Source of the DNA: Tolypocladium sp. Sup5 PDA-1
Lineage: Eukaryota > Ascomycota > Sordariomycetes > Hypocreales > Ophiocordycipitaceae
NCBI GenBank assembly: GCA_000750105.3
Contig: JPHH03000019.1
Location: forward strand, 248,001-312,000
Length of the DNA stretch: 64,000 nucleotides
Direction of reading: 5' to 3'
How positions within the stretch are numbered: position 1 is the stretch's first letter; each line of letters starts with the position of its first letter. The position numbers were made by a program, and so were the translations under genes. The notes beneath the pieces are model-generated. The model did not search any database and had not been told where the DNA came from. It saw only the letters and a list, made by a program, of their open reading frames with translations. Shown here one piece after another: positions 22,474-33,355 of this stretch.

Positions 22474-24293
22474 ATGGCGGCCACCACCACCGCCAACGAA
22501 GCTTCCGGCACAAACGGCGCCCCTCCAGAGCCTCCGTCGGGTGAAGAGCAGCAGCAGCCTCAGCAGAATGGCGACGCGACACCAAAGGCCCCGCAGGCGC
22601 AAGGGTCTGGCCTAAAGGAGAGCCTCAGGCCAAAGAAGCCGCCCGGAGGATTCGACACGACGCCGCTCCCCGATGCGCCGCCAGGATACACCGTCCGCTT
22701 CCGCTTCGTCTGCGCCGCCAACCTGCCGCCTGGAGACTTCCACACGGCGTCGTCCGACCCGTTCCTGACGGCAACGCTCAAGGCGTCCAACGGCAAGCGG
22801 CACAAGGAGGACCCGGACCTCGTCCACCGGACCCCAACGCTGCGCCGGACCACGGAGCCCGAGTGGAACGACGAATGGGTCGTGGCCAATGTGCCCCCGT
22901 CAGGCTTCACGCTCAAGTGCCGAATGTACGACGAAGACTCGCCAGACAAGGACGACCGGCTCGGCAATGTCACCGTCAAGATCCCCCAGGTCTACGACAA
23001 GTGGGAAGGCCTCCCGCCCCCGGGCAAGGAATTTGGGGCCAAGAAGCGCATGATCAGCAAACGGGCGTTTCTGCTCAAGGGGCTGGCCAGCATGCTTCAC
23101 TCCGATACCCACATAACGCCGAGGCTCACCATCAGCATCGAGGTGCTCGGGCGCTCGGATCCGCCGTACGCGCAAATGTACACCCTGGGCCCGACGTCCT
23201 GGGTCAAGCACTTCAGCCCGATGATTGGGCGCCTCGCAGGGACCAAGGTCAATACCGATGAGAACGACGACAAGGCTGGGCCGTCCAGCAAGGGCGAGAA
23301 GAGCAAGAGCCAAAAATACGAGTATGTGTATCTTTCTGCAAAGGCGAGATCACTAGACTGACGTCTCCCAGCTTCCAAGCCAACGAGATGCAGCTGCAAG
23401 GCCCGGTGCCGCCGAAGCTCTACCATCGATATGTCCAGTTCAGACCCGTCATCGGCAAGATGTTTGCGTCCACCGGTCTTCGCGGCAAGGTGCTCAACAC
23501 CGCGCTGCACAAGCAGCACAACCGGGTGTACAACTTCGACGCGTCGACCGAGTACGGCAGCGTTGAGCCGTGCTCCGAGCAGGCGTCACTGCAGTTTCTC
23601 CGGCTCGTGCATTTCGACGAAGGCGGCCGCGTCTTTACATACGTCCTGACTCTGGACGGCTTGCTGCGATTTACCGAGACGGGCAAGGAATTTGGCATCG
23701 ACTTGCTGAGCAAGCACACCATGCACTCCAACGTGGAGACGTATATTGCGTGCTCGGGCGAGTTCTTCATCCGGAGACTTGAGCACCCCGACGCGTCCGA
23801 TGATCCGGAGCCAAAGGAAAAAGTTCACCCTACGGACGAGATATCCGGCGGGCCACCCATGGCTGATCCGCCCCCCAACCCGTCCTACTACCAACTCATC
23901 ATCGACAACGACTCCGGCACCTACCGACCCGACAAGTCCACCCTCCCCGACCTTAAAGCCTTTCTCGAAAAGAACCTCCCCGGCCTCGGCATTATCGCCA
24001 TGCACTGGGAGGACAAGGAGCTGAAGAAGCTCAAGGACGCGCAGCGCAGCGTCAAGAAGAAGGAGGGCCAAATGGTCAACACGGTGATGAACCGTAGCCT
24101 CAGCAGCATCAGCTCGGCGGAGAGCGAGCTCGAGCACCGGCATGGCGGGCGGGAGCAGGCGCAGAAGAGCAAGAGGGAGGCGGCCCTGGCGGCGATAGAG
24201 GATCCGCGCAAGATTAAGGATGCGGTGGGGAGCATGGTGCCGCATGGGAAGAAGGGGAGAGCAGCGCGAACTGATGGGTATGACTGCAGGTGA
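22474..24293 (+). CDS. C2 domain protein, uncharacterised
   Basis: Exons 22474-23321 and 23372-24293 encode 589 residues. The N-terminus is low-complexity (Ala/Thr/Gln/Pro). A C2-like domain follows at about residues 70-190, with the Asp-rich loop ASSDPFLTATL, PEWNDEW, and MYDEDSPDKDDRLG; the acidic loops suggest Ca2+-dependent membrane binding. The C-terminal half has no domain I can name. It includes YVQFRPVIGKMFASTG, HFDEGGRVFTYVLTLDG and HSNVETYIACSGEFFIR, and ends in a charged, coiled-coil-prone tail. Fungal proteins of this layout are annotated only as C2 domain proteins; a lipase or lipid-transfer role would be a guess. Confidence 0.85.
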
Positions 24294-24502
24294 CACGGGT
24301 GATCCGGGACCGGGTTTGGATTGGAACGGCTGATATGTCTATGGCGTTGGTGGAGGACTGCATATTGCACTATTCCCTTGTGGCATTCTTAATAGTGAAC
24401 TTTTCTACATTGGCCTGTATGGTTCCTCGACCTCAAAGAGCCAGCCTGTCTATACAGTCGTATCCAACGCCGAAGTGAGCTTTGTCTTAATTACCGCACC
24501 CG

Positions 24503-25180
24503 TTATATCTTTGGCTTCACCGCGACCCATACGCTCTCCGCAACAGCCATCTTCTCACCCTTGGGCCCAGTAACCTCGGCCTTCATCAGCGTCTTTCTCC
24601 CCTCCACGCCCTCCACCCACGCCGTCACGCACACCTCGCCCTCCGCCGGAATCGGCCGCAGGAACTTCATATTCAGCGACGCCGTGACGCTGCTCGCCGC
24701 ATACAAGCTCCCCGCCTTGCCCAGCGCCGTGTTCAGCTCGTTAATCACCCCCAGCGTCTCATCCACCATGGTCGTGGTCATGCCGCCGTGCAGCAGCGCC
24801 TCGTAGCCGCACAGCCCCTCCCCGAGCGCGAAGAGGCCGGACACGCGGGTGACGGGCCGCGCCGGGTCGCGCAGGTGGTGGGCGTCCTCCGGGCGGAAGA
24901 AGCACAGCATGTGCCGCAGGGCGCGCGGGGTGGCGAGCGTGGCGCCGACGAACTGGTCGTGCTTGTCCGAGGCCGGGTTGAAGCACTGCGGGATGAAGCC
25001 GATGGCCGCGGTGGGGGATCCGGATCCGGCGAGCAGGAGGTCGGCGCACCAGGGGACGGAGCTGAAGTGCTCGACGGCGGCGGAGAAGAGGTTTGGCGGC
25101 GTGTTGGGGGGGGTGAGGTTGAGGGGCGGGGAGAGCACGCGGTTGAGGGGTGAGAGGCTGAGGGAGCCTTTTTCGGACAT
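24503..25180 (-). CDS. hotdog-fold thioesterase (PaaI/4HBT family)
   Basis: Single exon, 225 residues from the ATG at 25180. The hotdog signature spans EALLHGGMTTTMVDETLG (HGG turn and the central helix with the acidic catalytic position) and AASSVTASLNMKFLRPIPA, the strand that follows. The N-terminal 80 residues are a fungal extension (FSSVPWCADLLL, IPQCFNPASDKHDQFVGATL). PaaI-like thioesterases hydrolyse acyl-CoA thioesters; the substrate is not predictable. An intron-free gene of this type is common in Pezizomycotina. Confidence 0.88.
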   Translation of the reverse strand: MSEKGSLSLSPLNRVLSPPLNLTPPNTPPNLFSAAVEHFSSVPWCADLLLAGSGSPTAAIGFIPQCFNPASDKHDQFVGATLATPRALRHMLCFFRPEDAHHLRDPARPVTRVSGLFALGEGLCGYEALLHGGMTTTMVDETLGVINELNTALGKAGSLYAASSVTASLNMKFLRPIPAEGEVCVTAWVEGVEGRKTLMKAEVTGPKGEKMAVAESVWVAVKPKI

Positions 25181-26154
25181 GATGAGGAGTTTTGGTATGT
25201 AATTGCGTATAGGGTGATGTGGGTTGGATGTGTATCGTGAGATGGTGGTTGAGATGAGTTCGTGATGGTAGGAGGGCCGAGGTCTAAGGTAGGTGAGGTA
25301 CGAATACTCGAGGTTGCCGGTGTGCCGCCCCTCACGTGCGAGCGCAAACCACGACGATCAAAGAGTCAAGGCAGCCAATGGTCAAACATGATGTTCAAAA
25401 TATACTGATTTTGGTAGGTGAAGCCATTTTCGTTCATCTCATGATGTTGGATTAACGAGCAATTGTCACAGGAATGATACTTTGCACTCCCATGTTCGAG
25501 AATTGAGGGGTACAACATGTATACAAGCCGCTGTCAAACTAAGCATGTATTTCCGTCCAATCATCAGTACGACTCGGCTGAACCTCACTACAGAGTATTT
25601 CCCCAGCTTGTAAACAACACAGGGGCGTAAGGCATGAGAGCAATATCAGCAATGCTCATCTCGGTCGCCTGCAGAATGGGCTGTTGTCGATGTACGAGGT
25701 GCAGACTACCCTACACCTTTCGCAAGCCAACCTCGTGGTGATCCACGCTGGTTGATATTAATAGGGGCGATGCATCATGGGATGACAACTTGTAAGTCGC
25801 GATTCACGTACAAAATAGATTTTTCGCGATATTGCTGGACCATGCTCACATGGCTGGCTCATTTCCCCAGTGAGTGTTGATTGTGGGTGTACAGCTGGCA
25901 GCCAGGTACAAAGTCAGGAGGCAGGAGACCCAGGGCTGTAGCCACACTTCCTTTCTTCACAGTACTTTCCACGTCGACTGCATTTGCAGCGGCGGTCACA
26001 TCACGTGAAGCATCAGGACAAGCACTCCTACTGAGTGCTTCATCTCCCTGGCACGCGCGCTCGAGATCCAGCAGCTGTCCAGTCGTCGGCTCTTCTATCC
26101 CTCGACCTCTTCTTCAACATCAGCTCCAACGCAGGATCGGATCCCAACCACGAG
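25181..26154. other. divergent promoter region
   Basis: About 1 kb between the thioesterase (-) and the GPCR (+). It holds AT-rich patches and no coding sequence that I can support. Confidence 0.45.
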
Positions 26155-27793
26155 ATGATGTCCCACGGAGCCACCAAGCGCGCGGCCGACGCGAGCCTCA
26201 CCCCTGGGCAGATCGACATCCTCATCACCATCGAACGCACCGGCGCGGGCCTCTCCATGGTGGCCATCTTCTTGACCGTCCTCACCTTTGTCATGTTCAA
26301 GAAGCTGCGCACCACCCCGAACCTGTTTCTCGTCTTTGCATCCATCGCGAACGCCGGAGCCAGCACTGCGTCGATGATGGGCTATGATGGCCTCCGCATG
26401 GGGGAGAACTCGTCCCTGTGCCAGGCGCAGGCTTTCATCTTTGAATGGTACGTTTGAGCCCTGATCCCTCATCTCCCAGAAGGAGGCAGTGGCTGACTTG
26501 AGACTGCAAACAGGTTCATGCAGTCTGACCCATGGTGGTCGTTTGCCATGGCTGTCAACGTCTTCCTCGTCTTCTTCTACAACGCGAACCCGGCCTCGTT
26601 CCGCAAATACCTCTGGGTCTACTGCCTCGTCTGCTTTGGCGGCCCGATGATCCCAGCCGTCGTGCTGATCGCCATCCGTGGCGACCCGCGAGGGCCGGTG
26701 TACGGTGATGCAGCAGTGAGTTATCCCATCAGACCGCTCGCTGAACAGACGGCTAACCGTGCGGTAGCTTTGGTGCTGGATCGGCCCAAACTGGAGCCTC
26801 GTCCGACTCTACGCCTACTACATCCCCATCTGGGTCTGCATCCTGCTCTCGATTTTGATATACTTTGCCGTGGGATATCACGTCTTCCACCATCGAAACC
26901 AGCTACTCAACATGGGGCATCACGAAAAGGACCCGAGAAAGCCTTCGAGGTCTGGCAGCGATGGTGGAGATTCGGCAGAAGAGGCACGACAGTCCCGGAC
27001 CCTTTCTGCCATGGGAGTCATGTGTACTAACACCCTTTGGCAGAGCTTGACTCGACGATACAACGGCTACGGGACTGTGGTGACCGAGGTCAAAGTCACC
27101 TCTGGTCTTCCCGACTTTGAGCACCACGATCTGCCAGCGACGCCTACACAAGTCTATACGGCTTCTGGCATCCCTTCGAGCCCATCTTGGGCAGCAAGGC
27201 TTCACGAAGATGGATTGGATCTTGGAGACGGTCGCCAGCAGTTTGAGACGATTTGCTCGTCGGATCATCAGCGCAAGCCACGAGCGACTCTTATCAGCAA
27301 GCTTCGATCGGTTGCATCCAGGGCATCGTTGAAGCTGAAGCGGCTGGATCCGGTGAAGATGGCGTATCTACGCACAAGCTTCATCTTTGCCTTTGCCGTC
27401 TTGATCACCTGGATTCCAAGCTCCATCAACAGGCTGTACAGCCTCACCAACGAAGGGCGCATCAGCTTCCAGCTCAGCGTCGCCAGTGGATGCGTGCTGC
27501 CTCTTCAGGGGGTCTGGAACGCCATCATCTACCTCACGACGAGCTAGGGAACCGTCCGGGAGGAGATCAAGGCATTCATGACCAAGCGAGGGAATCGTGG
27601 CCACAACGCCTATCGCGAAACCGCCCGTATCGACAGTAGGTTGGATATCCTAGGACCGGAGCATCGGGACACCTTTGAGAGATACCGGTGCCCAAGCGCG
27701 AACATTCTCGGAACTAACCCTTGCGACCTAGACGACTTGGACCTCCCCCGGCGGGCGTACCGCAGGAGCGATTCCATTCGGTACTCTGTCTGA
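26155..27793 (+). CDS. cAMP-receptor-like seven-TM GPCR with internal in-frame TAG
   Basis: Exons 26155-26447, 26514-26715 and 26768-27793. Translation to the first stop (TAG 27545-27547) gives 424 residues. The same frame stays open to TGA at 27793, giving 505 residues if the TAG is decoded. Seven hydrophobic segments fit class E-like fungal receptors: GLSMVAIFLTVLTFVMF, a segment after CQAQAFIFEW, WWSFAMAVNVFLVFFYN, LVCFGGPMIPAVVLI, YYIPIWVCILLSILIYF, a long intracellular loop, FIFAFAVLITWI, and the last segment ending in WNAIIYLTTS. The TAG follows that segment directly, where W is expected (YLTTS-W-GTVREEIKAF); the remainder is a charged cytoplasmic tail. The family senses external or nutrient cues through heterotrimeric G proteins and cAMP signalling. 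Truncation would remove only the tail. Confidence 0.8.
27545..27547 (+). other. in-frame UAG in hairpin loop (candidate A-to-I editing site)
   Basis: The UAG sits in an 11-nt loop (27542-27552) closed by GACG (27538-27541) with CGUC (27553-27556). CCUC (27532-27535) with GAGG (27560-27563) is stacked outside it. Editing the A to inosine would recode stop to Trp. Confidence 0.45.
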
Positions 27794-28128
27794 GATTCTC
27801 TGTCTGAACGTGGTGCGAGCTTGGCAATGGGCAACCGTTCACGTGGTGATGGGAAGTAGGCTGCATTGTGGCTAGAAGCCCAGTGGTTACGAACAAGGCC
27901 CAGGATTTGGGAGTGACGATGTCGAAGGATCTGGTGGGGAAATGGTTCGCAAAAACTAGAGGAAAATGGCTTGACAAATTGCTGATTCATTTTTTGCTTT
28001 CAGGCAACTGCTCGGTAGTTACAAATTGGAGGTTCTTCGAGCGTCTGTGGGGTGGTTCAGGTTGCTGGATATGTCAGGGGGCTTGCATTAATGAAGTCTT
28101 TCTTGTGAGACTGTGCTATGGACTGGAC
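27794..28128. other. convergent intergenic
   Basis: Short spacer between the GPCR and the NAD(P)-binding protein gene. Nothing recognised. Confidence 0.4.
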
Positions 28129-29033
28129 CTACGATCCATAGATTGCCTCCCCTTCGGCAGCGTCTACACCCTCCTTGACGGCCTTGTTCACAGCGGTAAC
28201 CACGTCCTCGTTGCCGTCCAACAGGTCCAGCCAGGAGTTCTTGACGCCGTCAGCTGCCAGCAGCGCCGCCGCCGTCTCCGCCACCGTGGCCCTGCTCACG
28301 CTGCCCTTGACGTTCGCCGTCTTGCCAAACTCGATCTTGCCAGCGGGCTCCGCCGTCAGGGTGCCCGGGCGGAGGCACAGGCCGACGAGGGAGGAGCTCT
28401 TCCGGGACGTCTCGTAGAGAGCCTCGTCGGCGGCGATCTTGGCCTTGTAGTAGTCGGCGAGAACGCCGTGGTTCACCTTTGCGTTGTAGTCGTCCCACGC
28501 GCCGGCGGGCCACCAGGAGGCGCCGGCGCGGCGGGAGCCGGTATAGGACACGAGGAGGAAGCGGGTGATGGAGGGGATGGAGGCGGCGGCGTGGATGAAG
28601 TGGATGGCGGCGTCGCGGTCGACTTTGTAGGTCTGGGCATTCTGTTAGTATAAAGAGCAGTAGGATGTAGGTGTTTGCATAGGTACCATTTCTGCACCAC
28701 CCTTGCCTCCGGCACCTATTATATCGTCAGCATCTCTCGTAACGAGGATCGTGGTGTCTGGGGATGCTCACCGGCGCTCCAGGCCACGTAGTCGGGCTTC
28801 ACCTCGTTGAGGATGCGCGCGGCGCGCTCCTGGCTGTCCACCTCGTCGATGCTGCGGACCAGCACGTTGAGTTTGCCCGGTAGGCCGCTGCCGAGCCTTT
28901 CAATGGCCGGGGCCTGCTCCTGCGCGCGGATGAGGCTGGTGACGGTCCAGGAGCGCTGGAGCAGCAGGGGCGTGAGCAGCTGGGCGATCTTGCCGTGGCC
29001 GCCGAGGACGAGGACGTGGTGGGAGCCGGTCAT
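28129..29033 (-). CDS. NAD(P)-binding Rossmann protein (atypical SDR / NmrA-like)
   Basis: Minus-strand exons 29033-28772, 28715-28687 (a 29-nt microexon) and 28641-28129 encode 267 residues. The N-terminus HHVLVLGGHGKIAQLL has the GxxGxxA-type dinucleotide-binding turn of atypical SDRs. The junctions give WSAGAGGKGGAEMNAQTYKV, where a WSAGAG.GG..R-like motif is typical of the yeast YMR090W / SDR_a5 group. A YTGSRRAG segment and LRPGTLTAEPAGKIEFG follow. Members are predicted NAD(P)H-binding oxidoreductases or redox sensors of unknown substrate, in the cytosol. The gene lacks an evident partner nearby. Confidence 0.87.
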
Positions 29034-29659
29034 GGTGAACTGGTGACTGGGGAGAGCAATTGGGCGAGTTTGAAGGTGTACGGGTTGTGTTTGAAGGCGA
29101 GGAAGTATTACAGGGTGAAGTCTGGGAGAGGGAGCTACATGCTTGTGTACCTACTTCGTAGTTACCGAGCTCCCGAGATGGTCACGTCAACGCCCCTCAC
29201 CCGAGGAATGACGACATGGACACCGGTGACGGGAGGACCAACGGCGGGGTTTCCGGCGTTTGAGTTCGCTGTAACCGTCGAACCGTACCTGTAAGCTGAA
29301 GGTCGCGTCTCGGATGGCTACATTACTCTGGTAGCTCGTCGGCCGACCAAGCTAGGTCCGTAGCCGGGCGGCACCATTGATGTATGTAAAGCCATGGGCT
29401 TGGAGCGCATGAAACGATCCGTGAGATCCGGGAAGCAGAGCATTTGAACTTGTAAAGATGAGCTGCAGAGCTCCATGCTCGACGATGGGGAGCTGGACGG
29501 GTCGATACAGGGGGTCGGTTATGTAATCGCTGTTAATGGACCTAGGACGGGCTAAGCTGTTTCTGGCCGGCCAAACGGCGCCCAAAGAATCTCACTCATC
29601 GACGGACTCGTATGCCATCAGATGCGGGCTTTTAGTGCTCACTGTCTGTTCCTGTCGCC
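29034..29659. other. divergent promoter region
   Basis: Between the NAD(P)-binding protein (-) and the monooxygenase (+). No gene seen. Confidence 0.4.
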
Positions 29660-29666
29660 TATAAAT
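29660..29666 (+). promoter_or_regulatory. TATA box of the FAD monooxygenase gene
   Basis: TATAAAT about 210 nt upstream of the chosen ATG at 29873. Confidence 0.4.
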
Positions 29667-29872
29667 GTGGTTGTTGAATCTCATCCTTCTTTTGCGTCAA
29701 AGATTCTGCTCAGAACCCGAGACCTGTGCTGGGAGATCCGCACGCACCCCTACGCTGGAAGCGGCATTTCCCCGCAAACCGCCAGCTTACTCCGAGCAGA
29801 CGGAGATCAGTCCCGCAATCGTGGCATGACACATACATGAGTCTCCGGTGGCTTGGAAGCTTGAACAGAGTC

Positions 29873-32198
29873 ATGCCCAAGTCTGTGTGCATAGTCGGTG
29901 AGCACCTCCGGCCACGTCCGTATACTTGAACACAGTGGCGCTGACGACTCCAGGCGCCGGCCCGTCCGGCCTCGTCGCGGCCAAGACTCTCCTCCACAAT
30001 GCCCCCAAGGGCTCCTTCAAAGTCACGGTATTCGACTCTCAGAGCGCCATCGGCGGACTGTGGCCGACCTCCAAGACCGACGACGGCCGCCAGGTCCATC
30101 CCCTGATGCTCGCCAACCAGAGCAAGCACACGATGCAGTTCAGCGACCTGGCCTGGGAGGACGACGCCCCGCAGCTCCCGCGCGCGTGGATGGTTGGAAA
30201 GTACCTGGAGCGCTACCTGGACCGGTATCTCGCTGGGCATCCCGACTTTGTGCTGCGCCTGGGGACTCGGGTCGTGCGGGCCGAGCTACTGGATGGAGGC
30301 CAGCATGGCTGGGACGTCGAGTTCCAGTCTCAGGGCAACGAGGAGTGCAGGCTGTTTGAGCATGTCCTGATCGCTTCCGGTTACTTCGGAGAGCCGATTA
30401 TCCCCGAGGCTCTCGCAAAGCCAGCTTCCATACCCGTCGTCCACAGCAGTCAGTATCGGGACTTGAAGACGTTGCTTGGGGAGAAAGCACCCGGACGGGG
30501 CAAGATTCTGGTAGTTGGTGGCCAGATGTCAGGAGTCGAGATTGCAGGCACCATTGCTTCGCAACTTTCCTCGGCCGCAAACTCGCCCGCTGAGTTTGAG
30601 ATACCCGATATTGACAAGTACTCCGTACACCATGTTGTCCAGCGACCTATATGGGTGTTTCCGTTATACACCACGCCCGAGGTGAGTCCTGACAGTGGCC
30701 ACGGGGCGACGACTGCTAAGTCATATCATAGCCCAAAGCTACTGCAGCCCCGTTTCTCCCACTCGACTTTTCGTCCTACAACCGAAACAACCGACCCTTG
30801 CCGCTGGTCAACACACAAGGCCACATCAGCGAAGACACGGCCAAGGTGGTACACGGCATCTACGAGAGAGCTTTGGGCAACGACCAGGCCGTATTCTCCC
30901 CGCTGCTGCACGTCGACGACGAAGCGAAATCCCAACCTCCGTACTTGGCAGTCAGCGATTGGTACTGTGACTTTGTACGATCCGGGTTAATCACTCTGTC
31001 AAACGGCAAGTTCGAGTCCCTCGAAGGCAACACTGCAGTGCTGTCTCCTGGCAGCGCAAAAGTAGACGACATTGTAGCAGTGGTGGTAGCAACGGGCTTC
31101 GACCCGTCACCTTGCTTGGACATTTTCCCAGAAACTATTCGCAAGCAGCTACGTCACTCACCGCAGCATATCGAGCAGCCCGTTGCACTGGCATTCCACG
31201 GAACGCACCACCCAAAAGTCCCTAATCTAGGCTTCGTGGGCTTCTATCGCTCTCCGTACTGGGGCGTCATGCAGATGCAAGCAAGATTCCTCACCGAGTT
31301 TTGGTCCAAGCCTGACACGCTGCCCGAGCCGCTCCTGCAGAAGCTCACGGCTGACGACTCCATCCAACGAACTCTCGGTCTGCGAGACGACCCTCGGCTC
31401 TCACAGTTTCCGATGGGAGACTACCCCTGGTTGATGCAAGAATTCGCAGAGGCTCTTTCGATCGATCTTATAACACCCTCGTTTGATGGAGCTCCAGGGC
31501 TATCGCACAATAACCAGCCTTTGGATATGCTCACGCCAGCCAGATACCCATCACCAACGGATGACGGTCAAGCAAAGGAGGATGCCGCCAAGTCGGTTCA
31601 AGATACTCTCAACGTGTCTATCGCTGGTCTCACCACTCCCAAGTTTGTCTCCAGAGCCGTGTTTAGAAGCTTGCTTGGCACGTGGAAGCTAGAGCGAGAT
31701 CTCACGAGCAAGCTGCCATCCCACCCCAGCGGGCACTTTAGTGGCACAGCACAGTTCCTCCTCCGAGACAGGACGTCAGACGGCATTCAGTGTGCCAAGG
31801 ATGGAACCCCTGCATCCTTCTCCGATGACGACCTGGGCATGGAGTATCTCTACATCGAGGACGGCGAGTTCAAGACCGACGGAGGATTCGGATTCCGAGC
31901 GACGAGACGGTACATCTGGCGCTACGACGAACGGAAAGATGTAATTAGCGTGTGGTTCGCGAAGCCAGAGGACCAGAAGCGAGCCGATTACCTCTTCCAC
32001 GAGATCGAGTTCCTGACGTCGCAGGGCGGACGCGACAAGGGGTGGAGCGCCGAGGCGGGACATCTCTGCATCGACGACTACTACGACGTCAAGTACAATT
32101 TTGCTTTTGAGGCGGTGAACCTGAAGCAATGGAGCATAGAGTACACTGTCAATGGGCCGAAGAAGGATTACACCATCAGTGGGATATACAGGCGATAG
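29873..32198 (+). CDS. FAD-dependent monooxygenase fused to a DUF6314-like domain
   Basis: Exons 29873-29897, 29954-30681 and 30732-32198 give 739 residues. The first intron splits the FAD-binding loop; joined it reads MPKSVCIVGAGPSGLVAAKT (GxGxxG). GGLWP follows, then a second dinucleotide site, ILVVGGQMSGVEIA, and VVVATGFDPSP, as in flavin-containing or Baeyer-Villiger-like monooxygenases. Residues from about 565 onward form a second domain: LLGTWKLERDL, YLYIEDGEF, RRYIWRYDER, ISVWFAKPE, YLFHEIEF and a C-terminal beta strand ending ISGIYRR. This matches a small beta-barrel family (DUF6314-like). The first domain would oxygenate a small molecule using NAD(P)H; the role of the second is unknown. 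An in-frame ATG at 29837 would add 12 residues. Confidence 0.85.
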
Positions 32199-32548
32199 AG
32201 TGGGATGGGTGGGGGGGTTAATAGCAGTTGGATAGACAAAGTCTCGCGGGAAGATACAGCATGCCGTAAATACTGGTTCTGGAACCGAGAATTTTCTGCA
32301 AGATAGCGAGATCGAAATCTTCACAAGGAGGCAGAGCAATAGCTGTGGTCAAGAAAACTTGTCTGAAGGCAGCTCTTTATTACGCCGTCTACCTAACTCC
32401 ATCTCAATGTCCATTCTCGGCTACAATTCAAACACGCCGAGTCCCCATGCCAACCGCTAAAGCCCCAAACTCCAAAATCCTCCACTGTGGACGCTCGGTC
32501 GTCGTGATGCCAGCTCCAAAAGTATCGGTCGGAGGTGGGTCGAGAAGC
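32199..32548. other. convergent intergenic
   Basis: 3' flanks of the monooxygenase and the coiled-coil gene. Nothing recognised. Confidence 0.4.
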
Positions 32549-33355
32549 CTACTTCTTGGGCTTGGGTTCGTCGGTGACCTTGACAGAGTCCAGGCTCAGG
32601 TACTCATAGCATGCAACAAGGTTCATCTAGGTTGTAAGTTAGGTGTGCGAGTGAAGGGCTCTGGAGCGGCTTGGATCTTACAAGCCCATCAATCAGCTTC
32701 GGCTTCTGCTCTAAAAGCATCTGTTCAGCCACGATCTCCAGGTTGCACCCGGCCGCGTTGCACCGTTCAACCAACGTGGCATTCGGCGGCATGGTGTCAT
32801 CGAAAAGGTTCTCGTATTTGAAGGTAGGGATGCCAGCGGCATACACGAGAGCCTCCTGGGGACGAGCAGCGTGGGTAGCTCCGGCCTTGGATTTGCCAAG
32901 ACTCTTGTTGTGGTCAGAGTAGACCTCGACGCTCACAGCGGCAACACGACCCTTGAGGTACGTGATTGCAGACTGCAACTCCTTGATCTCACCAACCAAC
33001 TGGTCCTGGGTAGCGAGGTCCTTGGTGCGAAGGTTCTGAAGAACGTTTATCTGGCTCTGCATGTTGACCAGTTGAATTGAGTGCGATTGGAGGAGGGTCT
33101 TCTCCCTGAGGAGCATGGCCTGTTGACGCGTGTCAGAGATTCAAGGAGGAGGCGGGCAGGATGACGTGACAATGTAAAAGCACGACTTACCTTGATACCT
33201 TCCATGAGCTCGTCGACCTTGCACGGGGTGCTGTGCTCTCGAGAGTCGACGAATTCATCGTGCATGCGATTGAGCAGTGCCTCAATCTGGTTGAAGCGAG
33301 CCTCGTCGCCACAGCCGGGATCCGCACCAGAACGACCATTGGACTGCTGAACCAT
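32549..33355 (-). CDS. coiled-coil protein of unknown function
   Basis: Minus-strand exons 33355-33191, 33119-32682 and 32626-32549 encode 226 residues. The start (MVQQSNGRSGADPGCG) is Gly/Ser-rich. Residues from about 25 to 110 are helical with heptad-like hydrophobics (FNQIEALLNRMHDEFVD, LLREKTLLQSHSIQLVNMQS, LVGEIKELQSAITYLKGR) and should form a coiled coil. The third exon adds a short acidic/basic tail ending EPKPKK. No catalytic motif is visible and I do not recognise the family. Clean phase-0 introns with good GTAAG donors argue the model is right. Confidence 0.75.

Noticed and set aside
27017..27043. TACTAAC branch-like sequence with CAG in the third cytoplasmic loop of the GPCR
   Set aside because: The only in-phase GT donor gives a 27-nt intron, too short; the uninterrupted frame fits better.
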